NCBI GenBank assembly: GCA_964596835.1
Contig: CAZQVV010000090.1
Span: forward strand, 1 to 10,767
From: JAADGZ01 sp964596835
GTDB lineage: Bacteria > Pseudomonadota > Gammaproteobacteria > UBA6429 > Thiohalophilaceae
Reading direction: 5' to 3'
DNA length: 10,767 bases
Positions 1 to 7,578 of the stretch are shown here, piece by piece. Made by a program: the position numbers and the translations under genes. The stretch's first letter is position 1. Each line of letters starts with the position of its first letter. The notes beneath the pieces are model-generated. The model was given only the letters and a program-made list of their open reading frames with translations, was not told the origin of the DNA and made no database searches.

Positions 1-3
1 GGA

Positions 4-819
4 TCAGGCTATTTTCGATATTGCGGCATCGGTGGGCATGTCAATGCCTGCAATCTCAGCCGTGCGGGTCAACGCGGCAACCAGATCACGCGCAGCTTTC
101 GCCCATGCGGTTTTCTCCAACGCCTGCTGGATCTGCTCGTTCACCGCCTCGAAGGGCAAAACTTGGCCTTCGGCTTTTTTGTCGAGCCGGATGATATGGA
201 CGCCATAACGGGTTTCGACCAGGGTTGGATGGATTTCACCGACCGCAAGTGTGGCCAGTACGGCTTCAAATTCCTCAACCGTGTCACCTGCGCCGATTTG
301 ACCCAGGCGGCCACCCTCTGCGGCTGAAGGGCAGTCGGAAGATTTTTTGGCATGATGCGCAAAACTTTCCGGATGGGCCAAAATGGTTTTCAGCAACTTT
401 TCGCCGACCTGCCTTGCGTGCTGCCGTGCCGTGTTATCGGTCGGTTTCACTGCCAGCAGGATATGCGATGCTTCAAATAAATCCGGGGCGCGGTAGTGTT
501 GTGGGCGGGCGGCATAGGCGCGCCGGCAATCTTCATCGTTCACAGGTTCGGGGGTCAGCGCAGTATCCAGATAGGCGCGAATCAGTGCGTCATCGCGGGT
601 TTCCTCACGGGTCCTGTCAACGTTGCGCGACGCCGTCTGCAACCCGCCCCGTTTCGCGGCTTGCAACAACAGGGTTCGGATCACCAGCGCCCTTGCGGCG
701 GCCTGCCACGCAAGGGCGGGATTTCCGGGCGGGGCGGCGTGGTTTTGAGCCTCGACCGCAATTTCTGCCGAGGGAATGGTTTCGCCGTTCACGATCACAT
801 CGGAGAGTACTGGCTCCAT
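4..819 (-). CDS. PpiC-type (parvulin) peptidyl-prolyl isomerase of the nar operon
   Basis: This 271-residue protein belongs to the parvulin/PpiC family, which catalyses cis-trans isomerisation of peptide bonds before proline. Residues 1-110 are a helical N-terminal part. The parvulin domain covers about 114-213: His119 in SHILL, Cys163 in SDCPS, the GGRLG strand-turn at 169-173, and His208 in GVHII, which match the active-site His, Cys and His of E. coli parvulin. There is no signal peptide, unlike periplasmic SurA or PpiD, so the protein should be cytoplasmic, where NarGH matures. It starts 17 bases after the narI stop. The Shine-Dalgarno is poor (only AAAGAAA), so it may be translated weakly or by coupling to narI. 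The stop is TGA at 4-6, so the gene is complete. A similar gene follows narI in P. aeruginosa. A role in folding nitrate reductase is inference. Sure of family, unsure of substrate. Confidence 0.92.
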   Translation of the reverse strand: MEPVLSDVIVNGETIPSAEIAVEAQNHAAPPGNPALAWQAAARALVIRTLLLQAAKRGGLQTASRNVDRTREETRDDALIRAYLDTALTPEPVNDEDCRRAYAARPQHYRAPDLFEASHILLAVKPTDNTARQHARQVGEKLLKTILAHPESFAHHAKKSSDCPSAAEGGRLGQIGAGDTVEEFEAVLATLAVGEIHPTLVETRYGVHIIRLDKKAEGQVLPFEAVNEQIQQALEKTAWAKAARDLVAALTRTAEIAGIDMPTDAAISKIA

Positions 820-836
820 GGTGGTTTCTTTGCAGA

Positions 837-1520
837 TCAGGCTTTTTCCCGGCGGGTACGCACGATCTGATAACCGGGTCGCCAGAGATACCGGATCGGG
901 GCTGAGAGCATATGCACCAGGCGGGTGAACGGGAACAGGATAAAGATCGTCAGGCCCAGCACGATGTGTATTTTAAAGATAATATTCACATCGGCCAGAT
1001 TGCTGGCGGCATTGCCGTTAAAGGTAAAGATCCCAAAAGCCCAGTTCATAAAATGAACCACGCCACCGTCAGAAAGGTCGGCCAACGAGATCGGCACCGA
1101 GATCAGACCCAGCGCCAGTTGCACGATCAACAGCAACAGAATGCCGGTATCCGCAAAGCTTGAGGTGGCCCGCACGCGCGGATCGAGCAGCCGCCGGTGC
1201 GCCAGAATCAGTGCGCCAGTAATGGCCACCAGCCCGGCAGCCCCCCCGGCAAGCGCCGCCAGAAGCTGCTTGGCCTGGGGGACGATCCCGAGGGCTTCGT
1301 AAATCTGGATCGGGATTAGCAGGCCAAGCAGGTGGCCAAAGAAAATCACCAAAACGCCGACATGAAACAGCACGGATCCGAGGGCCAGCTGTTTACGGCG
1401 TAATAACTGACTGGATTTGGATTTCCAGGTGTAAGGATCACGCTCATAGCGCGCGATTGAGCCAATCAGCAGCACCGTCAGGGCAATGTAGGGAAGTGTT
1501 CCGAAAAGAAACTGGTTCAT
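837..1520 (-). CDS. narI: Respiratory nitrate reductase gamma subunit (cytochrome b)
   Basis: NarI is the membrane anchor of NarGHI. It oxidises quinol near the periplasmic face and passes electrons through two b haems to NarH, so proton charge is moved across the membrane. The 227 residues match the family's usual length and show five hydrophobic segments, near 5-23, 47-70, 88-108, 125-145 and 184-205. His53 and His63 (10 apart) and His185 and His203 (18 apart) have the spacing of the four haem ligands of E. coli NarI (56/66 and 187/205). The short motif TWKSKSSQLL before the second segment is typical. The basic C-terminus is expected on the cytoplasmic side. The ATG start has an AGGAGG five bases upstream, and the end of narJ overlaps that site. 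There is no sign of damage. Confidence 0.98.
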   Translation of the reverse strand: MNQFLFGTLPYIALTVLLIGSIARYERDPYTWKSKSSQLLRRKQLALGSVLFHVGVLVIFFGHLLGLLIPIQIYEALGIVPQAKQLLAALAGGAAGLVAITGALILAHRRLLDPRVRATSSFADTGILLLLIVQLALGLISVPISLADLSDGGVVHFMNWAFGIFTFNGNAASNLADVNIIFKIHIVLGLTIFILFPFTRLVHMLSAPIRYLWRPGYQIVRTRREKA

Positions 1521-1525
1521 GGTCG

Positions 1526-1532
1526 CCTCCTA
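1526..1532 (-). promoter_or_regulatory. narI ribosome binding site overlapping the narJ stop codon
   Basis: On the minus strand the bases read TAGGAGG: the narJ stop codon TAG supplies the first two bases of the AGGAGG Shine-Dalgarno for narI, five bases before the ATG. A ribosome ending narJ sits on the narI initiation site, so tight translational coupling is likely (inference). Confidence 0.85.
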
Positions 1533-2264
1533 TTCATTTGTCACAGATGCCGAGGCAGACTGTGGTTTGGGCGGGACTCCGGTGGGCACGGTGCTGTTGT
1601 CCATACACGCCAGAGGATCGCGGTTAACGGGGCATCCCGCACGAGGATCGGGGCCAAAAGTGACTTCGGCCTCTTCCCATAGAGTGTCGAGCGCCTCCAG
1701 ATCTTCAGGATCATCATCCTTGACGCTCAGGAGCTCCTGAACCAGGTCGGCTGAGCTTTTCACCCCCGCAAACGCAGCCAGCCCGGCAAGAACCGCCGCG
1801 TAGCAACTCTCTCGCCGGTGCAAACGTTCGGCCAGGGCGGCAAGGATGTGTCCTGCGTTAGCCAGCATCTCCTGCGACTCGTCCACAGAACGTGTTGACA
1901 GGTATTCCAGCAGGATGGGCAAATGATCCGGTAATTCCATACCGACTATATCAAAACCGCCTGCACGATAGGTTTCCAGCAGATCGACCATCGCCGGCCC
2001 CCGCTCGCGGCTTTCGCCATGAACATGCTCAAACAAGTTTAGCGACAGGGTGCGCGAACGGTCAAACAGCAGGACATAACGTTCCTGAAGGTCATAAAGA
2101 TCCATTTCCGTGAGATCCGCCAATAGCGGTTTCAGCGCTTTGAGCGCGCCAGGCGAGAAGATCGCCTCCTGTGCCAACAGCTCAGTGATTTCGTCAGTGG
2201 CCTCTTTCAATTCGTTACTGGGATAGCACAGGAGCGCTGAGAGGGCTTTGAACGTTTTGCTCAT
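1530..2264 (-). CDS. narJ: Nitrate reductase molybdenum cofactor assembly chaperone
   Basis: NarJ is a cytoplasmic, all-helical chaperone of the NarJ/DmsD/TorD superfamily. In E. coli it binds apo-NarGH, helps insert the molybdenum cofactor and an iron-sulfur cluster into NarG, and holds the complex back from the membrane until mature; it is not part of the final enzyme. The 244 residues carry the family core at about 61-95, with YVLLFDR, then LFEHVHGESRERG, then MVDLL. A second conserved patch, TLWEEAEVTFG, is at about 194-204. The tail after 205 is polar and low in complexity, with Cys211 and Cys220. I chose ATG at 2264, not the upstream in-frame codon at 2360 inside narH: it has AAGGAGAG six bases upstream and overlaps the narH stop as ATGA, while the upstream extension gives a basic, unlike sequence. 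It is nine bases from narI. Confidence 0.97.
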   Translation of the reverse strand: MSKTFKALSALLCYPSNELKEATDEITELLAQEAIFSPGALKALKPLLADLTEMDLYDLQERYVLLFDRSRTLSLNLFEHVHGESRERGPAMVDLLETYRAGGFDIVGMELPDHLPILLEYLSTRSVDESQEMLANAGHILAALAERLHRRESCYAAVLAGLAAFAGVKSSADLVQELLSVKDDDPEDLEALDTLWEEAEVTFGPDPRAGCPVNRDPLACMDNSTVPTGVPPKPQSASASVTNE

Positions 2265-3781
2265 CGTATGCTCTCCTTCGGGATGATGAATGTGCGCGAG
2301 CCAAACAGTTTGCCGCCGCTTGAGCCGGTTGAACAGCCGTTCGTGTCGGTGAAGCCGCATTCACCGCGCAGATCATAGGCGTCCTGAACCTGTTCACGGT
2401 GAGTGGTGGGTACGACGAAACGATCTTCATAATTCGCGAGCGCCATGATGCGATACATTTCGTCGATCTGCCCGGGCTCCAGGCCTACCCGTTTGGCAAT
2501 CTCGATATCCACAACCCCGTCTATGGTTTTCGAGCGCATATAACTGCGCATCGCCAGCATCCGCTCAAGCGCGGCCACAATCGGAACCTCGTCGCCCGCC
2601 GTCAGCATATTGGCCAGATACCGTACTGGAATTCTCAGGGATTTGACCTCTGGAATGTCCCGGTCGACCCAGATTTTTCCCGCTTCGACTGCGTTCTGGA
2701 TGGGCGAGAGCGGTGGGATATACCAGACCATCGGCAAGGTCCGGTATTCGGGATGCAGCGGAAAGGCGATTTTCCACTCCATGGCCATTTTCCAGACGGG
2801 CGAGTTTTTCGCCGCAGTAATCCAGTCTTCCGCAATGCCTTCGGCACGCGCCGCCGCCTGCACCTCGGGATCATTGGGGTCAAGGAAGGCGCCAAGCTGA
2901 GCGTCATAAAGCGCCTGCTCGTTTTCGACTGAGGCAACGTCTCCGATCTTGTCTGCATCATAAAGCATCACACCCAGGTACCGGATGCGCCCAACACAGG
3001 TTTCGGAACAGACTGTCGGCAGGCCACTTTCGATTCGGGGATAACAAAAGGTGCACTTCTCGGACTTGCCGCTTTCCCAGTTGTAATAAATCTTTTTGTA
3101 CGGGCAGCCGGAGACACACATGCGCCAGCCCCGGCATTTTTCCTGATCGATCAGGACGATACCGTCTTCTTCGCGTTTGTAGATTGCGCCGGACGGACAG
3201 GATGCGACGCAGGCCGGGTTCAGGCAGTGTTCGCAGAGCCGCGGCAGATACATCATAAAGGTGTTTTCATATTCCCCGTAGATCTCTTTCTGCATGCCCT
3301 CAAAATTATAGTCTTTACTGCGTTTATCGAACTCGCCGCCCAGAATTTCCTCCCAGTTGGGACCCCATTCGATTTTCTCCATCCGTTGCCCTGAAAGTTT
3401 GGAGCGCGGACGCGCGGTCGGGAAGGCCTCCATTTCCGGAGCCGATTTCAGATGGTCATAGTCGAAATCGAAGGGCTCATAGAAGTCATCGATTTCCGGC
3501 AGGTTCGGGTTGGCAAAGATATTCGCCAGAACCCGCCATTTCGCCCCCTGTTTGGGCTGCAATTTGCCCGATCCGGTTCGTTCCCAGCCGCCGTTCCAGC
3601 GTTTCTGGTTCTCCCAATCTCTGGGATAGCCGATGCCGGGTTTGGTTTCGACATTGTTGAACCAGGCGTATTCGACGCCGTCACGGCTGGTCCAGACGTT
3701 CTTGCAGGTGACCGAGCAGGTATGGCAGCCGATACATTTATCGAGGTTTAACACCATGCCTATTTGTGCGCGAACTTTCAT
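2261..3781 (-). CDS. narH: Respiratory nitrate reductase beta subunit (iron-sulfur electron transfer)
   Basis: NarH carries four iron-sulfur clusters that move electrons from the NarI haems to NarG on the cytoplasmic side. All the cysteines are present in the usual four groups: Cys16, 19, 22 and 26; Cys183, 186, 191 and 195; Cys216, 222 and 226; Cys243, 246, 258 and 262. Trp219 in CRGWRMC replaces the cysteine of a standard [4Fe-4S] motif, the known mark of the [3Fe-4S] cluster in this family. At 506 residues it is of normal length and there is no signal peptide. The ATG overlaps the narG stop as ATGA, and GGAGG lies seven bases upstream (3789-3793), so start and coupling to narG are clear. 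The 3' end overlaps narJ in the same way. Nothing is missing. Confidence 0.99.
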   Translation of the reverse strand: MKVRAQIGMVLNLDKCIGCHTCSVTCKNVWTSRDGVEYAWFNNVETKPGIGYPRDWENQKRWNGGWERTGSGKLQPKQGAKWRVLANIFANPNLPEIDDFYEPFDFDYDHLKSAPEMEAFPTARPRSKLSGQRMEKIEWGPNWEEILGGEFDKRSKDYNFEGMQKEIYGEYENTFMMYLPRLCEHCLNPACVASCPSGAIYKREEDGIVLIDQEKCRGWRMCVSGCPYKKIYYNWESGKSEKCTFCYPRIESGLPTVCSETCVGRIRYLGVMLYDADKIGDVASVENEQALYDAQLGAFLDPNDPEVQAAARAEGIAEDWITAAKNSPVWKMAMEWKIAFPLHPEYRTLPMVWYIPPLSPIQNAVEAGKIWVDRDIPEVKSLRIPVRYLANMLTAGDEVPIVAALERMLAMRSYMRSKTIDGVVDIEIAKRVGLEPGQIDEMYRIMALANYEDRFVVPTTHREQVQDAYDLRGECGFTDTNGCSTGSSGGKLFGSRTFIIPKESIR

Positions 3782-6700
3782 GCTCCTGCCTCCACTTTTG
3801 CAGGCCGATCAAGCCAGTCCACCTTGGTCATTTTGCGCAGGATGATGAATTCATCCCGGTTCGATCCGACCGTTCCGTAGTAATTAAAGCCATAGGATTG
3901 CTGGGCATAGCCGCCAATCATATGGGTGGGTTTCAGGGTTGTACGGGTCACGGAATTGTGAATGCCTCCGCGTTTTCCGGTCTGCTCGGATCCGGGTACA
4001 TTCACGATCTTTTCCTGTGCGTGATACATAAACAAAGTGCCCTCTTTTATCCGTTGCGAGACCACTGCCCGCGCGGTTAATGCGCCGTTCGCGTTATAGG
4101 CCTCGACCCAGTCATTGTCCTTGATCCCGGCCTTTTTGGCGTCCACCTCGGACAACCAGACCACCGGTCCGCCCCGGTTCAGCGTCAACATCAGCAGGTT
4201 GTCGGAATAGGTCGAGTGGATGCCCCATTTCTGGTGCGGCGTAATAAAGTTCAACACCAGGAACGGCTCGCCTGAGCGGGCCGAGGCGTTCACCTCCCGG
4301 GTGATCGTCCGGGTGTCAATAGGTGGACGCCATGTGCAGAAACCTTCACCAAAGGCACGCATCCACAGATGATCCTGATAAAGCTGCTGGCGGCCTGAAA
4401 GCGTGCGCCACGGGATCAGTTCATGCACATTGGTATAGCCCGCGTTATAGCTGACATGTTCGCTTTCGATCCCCGACCATGTGGGCGATGAGATGATCTT
4501 GCGCGGTTGCGCCGCCACATCGCGAAAGCGGATTTTTTCATCCTCTCTTGCCTTTGCCAGATGGGTATGGTCGCGCCCGGTGTTCTGCGAAAGCGCGTCC
4601 CAGGCCTTGACGGCCACTTCGCCATTGGTTTCCGGCGCCAGCATCAGGATGACTTCGGTGGCGTCGATGTCGGTATCGATTTTGGCCAGGCCTTCGCTGA
4701 CGCCCTCATCGGTGACAATGCCGTTCAGATCTTTCAGGTGCTGCACCTCAACCTGGGTGTCCCAGGCGATCCCCTTGCCACCGTTGCCGACCTTTTCCAT
4801 CAGCGGACCCAGTGCCGTGTAACATTTATAAAGGTTTGGAAAATCCCGCTGAACCGGTACAAATGCCGGTGCTGTTTTGCCTGGAATCAGATCACATTCA
4901 CCTTTCTTCCAGTCCTTCACCTGATCCTGCGCAAGTTCGGTCGGGGTGTCATGCAGCGTGGGAAGCGACACGATATCGGTCTCTTCCCCCAGATAACCGG
5001 GTACGATCTCGGAAAATTTCTTCGCGATAAATTTGAAAATTTCCCAGTCGGATTTACTGTCGTAGGCGGGGTCAACCGCCGCTTGAAGCGGGTGGATGAA
5101 CGGATGCATGTCGCTGGTGTTCAGATCATTTTTTTCGTACCAGCTTGCGGTGGGCAGAACGATGTCGGAATAGACCGCCGTGGTGGACATGCGAAAATCT
5201 ATCGTGACCAGCAGGTCCAGCTTGCCGCGCGGGGCTTCGTCGTGCCACCTGGCTTCAATCGGTTTTTGCCGGCCTTCCTCACCCAGATCCTTGCCCAGAA
5301 CGCCGTGATCCGTACCCAGTAAATGCTTGAGAAAATATTCATGCCCCTTGCCACTGGATCCCAGCAGGTTTGAGCGCCACACAAACATGTTGCGCGGCCA
5401 GTTTTCCGGTGCGTCCGGATCCTCACAGGACATTTCCAGCTTGCCGGATGTCAGTTGCGAGGCAACATAGCCCGGGATTTCCTGTCCGGCTTCTTTCGCC
5501 GCCCTGGCAATGTCCAGCGGGTTGGTCTTGAACGCGGGCGAGGACGGCAACCATCCCATCCGTTCCGCACGGATATTAAAGTCAATCAGACTCGCCTCTT
5601 TCCAGTCCCCCGCCGGGGCGGTCGGGGACAGGATGTCATCGGCTGCCAGCGTCTCATAGCGCCATTGGTCAGTGTGGGCATAAAAGAACGAGGTTCCGTT
5701 CATGTGCCGGGGTGGGCGCGTCCAGTCAAGCGCGAACGCGAGGGGAGTCCAGCCGGTTTGCGGGCGTAGTTTTTCCTGCCCGACATAGTGGCTCCAGCCG
5801 CCGCCGCTTTGCCCGACACAGCCGCACATCACCAGCATATTGATGATGCCGCGATAGGCCATGTCCATGTGATACCAATGGTTCAGACCGGCCCCCAGAA
5901 TGACCATCGACTTGCCCTGGGTCTTTTCGGCGTTGCTGGCAAATTGGCGCGCCACCGCGATGATCCTGTCGCGAGGAACGCCGGTAATATTTTCTGCCCA
6001 GGCCGGGGTGAAGGGTACGTCGTCGTCATAATCTTTGCTTACCCAGTCTCCACCCAGATCACGGTCGAGACCGTAATTCGCACAGAACAAATCGAAAACC
6101 GTGGCCACATAAACGTCGGCATCAGCCAGTTTCATTTTGCGCACAGGAATGTGGCGCGTCAGCACGTCAGGGTGATCGCTTTTGGTGAAGTGCTCGCTTG
6201 CCGCGCCGCCGAAATAGGGGAAATCAACCTCCACCACCTCGTCATGGTTTTCCTCCAGGATCAGCGACAGCCGCAATTCACAGTCCTTTTCGCCGGATTT
6301 TTCTTCGAGGTTCCAGCGCCCTTTCTCGCCCCAGCGAAAGCCGATCGACCCGTTGGGGGCGAGCGGATCACCGGTTTTATGATCAAGGGCAATGGTTTTC
6401 CATTCAGGGTTGTTGGCCTGGCCCAACTTGTCATCGAAATCATCGGCCCGTAGCATCCGGCCAGGGATCAGTTTGCCGTTCTGTTCATCAAGGCGCACCA
6501 GCATCGGCATGTCTGAATAGCGGCGCACATAATCTTCAAAATAGGTGACCTGCCGGTCCAGATGGAACTCGCGCAGGATGACGTGGCCCATCGCCAGAGC
6601 CAGGGCCGCATCCGTTCCCTGTTTCGGGGCCAGCCAGATGTCGGCAAATTTGCTGGCTTCGGAATAATCCGGTGAAATGACGGCGGATTGGGTGCCGCGA

Positions 6701-7518
6701 TAACGGGCCTCGGTGTAAAAATGCGCATCCGGCGTGCGGGTTTGCGGAACATTCGAACCCCAAAGAAGCAGGAAGCCCGCATTGAACCAGTCAGCACTTT
6801 CCGGCACATCGGTCTGTTCGCCCCAGGTCATAGGCGAGGCCGGCGGCAGATCGCAATACCAGTCGTAAAAGCTTAAACAGGTGCCCCCCAGCAGGCTCAA
6901 ATAGCGGGCGCCGGAGGCATAGCTGACCATCGACATCGCCGGGATCGGAGAAAAGCCGACGACGCGGTCGGGTCCGTAAGTTTTGGCGGTATAGGCATTG
7001 GCGGCGGCAATGATCTCGGTCGCCTCGTCCCAGTTGGCGCGCACGAATCCGCCTTTACCGCGAATGCGGGTGTAATCTGCACGCAGGTTCGGGTCGTTCT
7101 GTAAGCGGGTCCAGGCCTCGATCGGAGACAGGGTTTCCCGCATCCGGCGATAGCTTTTCAGCAGACGCGCACGGATCAGTGGGGTTTTTACCCGGTTGGC
7201 GGAATAAAGGTACCAGCTGTAGGACGCTCCCCGCTGACAACCGCGGGGTTCATGGTTCGGCATATCGGGGCGGGTGCGCGGGTAATCGGTTTGCTGGGTT
7301 TCCCAGGTCACGATGCCGGACTTGACGTAAATTTTCCATGAACAGGATCCGGTGCAGTTCACCCCGTGGGTTGAGCGCACGATTTTGTCGTGGCGCCAGC
7401 GTTTGCGATAGGTGTCTTCCCAGTCACGATTTTCATTTGTCACTTGCCCGTGACCCTCGGCGAATGTCCCGACGCGATTGCTTTTCAGGAAATTCAGTCG
7501 ATCCAGAAGATGGCTCAT
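3778..7518 (-). CDS. narG: Respiratory nitrate reductase alpha subunit (molybdenum catalytic subunit)
   Basis: NarG reduces nitrate to nitrite at a bis-molybdopterin guanine dinucleotide molybdenum centre in the cytoplasm. From the chosen start it has 1246 residues, normal for membrane-bound NarG. His51, Cys55, Cys59 and Cys94 form the FS0 [4Fe-4S] site (H-x3-C-x3-C-x34-C), with the histidine ligand typical of NarG and not of periplasmic Nap. Asp223 in YDWYCDLPP corresponds, with the same one-residue offset, to the molybdenum ligand Asp222 of E. coli. The N-terminus MSHLLDRLNFLKS resembles E. coli NarG, whose start is a remnant Tat-like segment that is not cleaved. I chose ATG at 7518 because AAAGGAGA lies six bases upstream. 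A GTG at 7566 in the same frame would add 16 residues unlike the family and lies 5' of the ribosome site. The 3' end overlaps narH by four bases. Confidence 0.99.
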   Translation of the reverse strand: MSHLLDRLNFLKSNRVGTFAEGHGQVTNENRDWEDTYRKRWRHDKIVRSTHGVNCTGSCSWKIYVKSGIVTWETQQTDYPRTRPDMPNHEPRGCQRGASYSWYLYSANRVKTPLIRARLLKSYRRMRETLSPIEAWTRLQNDPNLRADYTRIRGKGGFVRANWDEATEIIAAANAYTAKTYGPDRVVGFSPIPAMSMVSYASGARYLSLLGGTCLSFYDWYCDLPPASPMTWGEQTDVPESADWFNAGFLLLWGSNVPQTRTPDAHFYTEARYRGTQSAVISPDYSEASKFADIWLAPKQGTDAALALAMGHVILREFHLDRQVTYFEDYVRRYSDMPMLVRLDEQNGKLIPGRMLRADDFDDKLGQANNPEWKTIALDHKTGDPLAPNGSIGFRWGEKGRWNLEEKSGEKDCELRLSLILEENHDEVVEVDFPYFGGAASEHFTKSDHPDVLTRHIPVRKMKLADADVYVATVFDLFCANYGLDRDLGGDWVSKDYDDDVPFTPAWAENITGVPRDRIIAVARQFASNAEKTQGKSMVILGAGLNHWYHMDMAYRGIINMLVMCGCVGQSGGGWSHYVGQEKLRPQTGWTPLAFALDWTRPPRHMNGTSFFYAHTDQWRYETLAADDILSPTAPAGDWKEASLIDFNIRAERMGWLPSSPAFKTNPLDIARAAKEAGQEIPGYVASQLTSGKLEMSCEDPDAPENWPRNMFVWRSNLLGSSGKGHEYFLKHLLGTDHGVLGKDLGEEGRQKPIEARWHDEAPRGKLDLLVTIDFRMSTTAVYSDIVLPTASWYEKNDLNTSDMHPFIHPLQAAVDPAYDSKSDWEIFKFIAKKFSEIVPGYLGEETDIVSLPTLHDTPTELAQDQVKDWKKGECDLIPGKTAPAFVPVQRDFPNLYKCYTALGPLMEKVGNGGKGIAWDTQVEVQHLKDLNGIVTDEGVSEGLAKIDTDIDATEVILMLAPETNGEVAVKAWDALSQNTGRDHTHLAKAREDEKIRFRDVAAQPRKIISSPTWSGIESEHVSYNAGYTNVHELIPWRTLSGRQQLYQDHLWMRAFGEGFCTWRPPIDTRTITREVNASARSGEPFLVLNFITPHQKWGIHSTYSDNLLMLTLNRGGPVVWLSEVDAKKAGIKDNDWVEAYNANGALTARAVVSQRIKEGTLFMYHAQEKIVNVPGSEQTGKRGGIHNSVTRTTLKPTHMIGGYAQQSYGFNYYGTVGSNRDEFIILRKMTKVDWLDRPAKVEAGA

Positions 7519-7524
7519 TTCATT

Positions 7525-7532
7525 TCTCCTTT
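7525..7532 (-). promoter_or_regulatory. narG ribosome binding site
   Basis: AAAGGAGA on the minus strand lies six bases before the ATG at 7518. It selects this start over the in-frame GTG at 7566. An intervening ATG one frame off reads ATG-AAA-TGA and stops at once, overlapping the true start; it is probably chance. Confidence 0.8.
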
Positions 7533-7539
7533 GGGGGTA

Positions 7540-7567
7540 TGTGCCGGCACCCGTAGACACTGGCACA
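7540..7567. repeat. Inverted repeats in the narK2-narG gap
   Basis: The 60-base gap between narK2 and narG contains the perfect 10-base palindrome GTGCCGGCAC (7541-7550). It also has a six-base arm pair, TGTGCC (7540-7545) and GGCACA (7562-7567), with a 16-base loop. The two foldings exclude each other. No run of T follows on the minus strand, so this is not an intrinsic terminator. A small mRNA structure upstream of narG is possible, but the stems are short. Confidence 0.4.
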
Positions 7568-7578
7568 GTATTTCAGGA

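Noticed and set aside
225..905. A 226-codon plus-strand open frame over the isomerase gene and the end of narI
   Set aside because: The composition (many Arg, Pro, Gly) is typical of an antisense shadow in GC-rich DNA, and the minus-strand genes are clear.
2265..2360. A 32-codon N-terminal extension of narJ
   Set aside because: It lies in the end of narH, and the ATG at 2264 has a strong ribosome site and gives the family's usual N-terminus.
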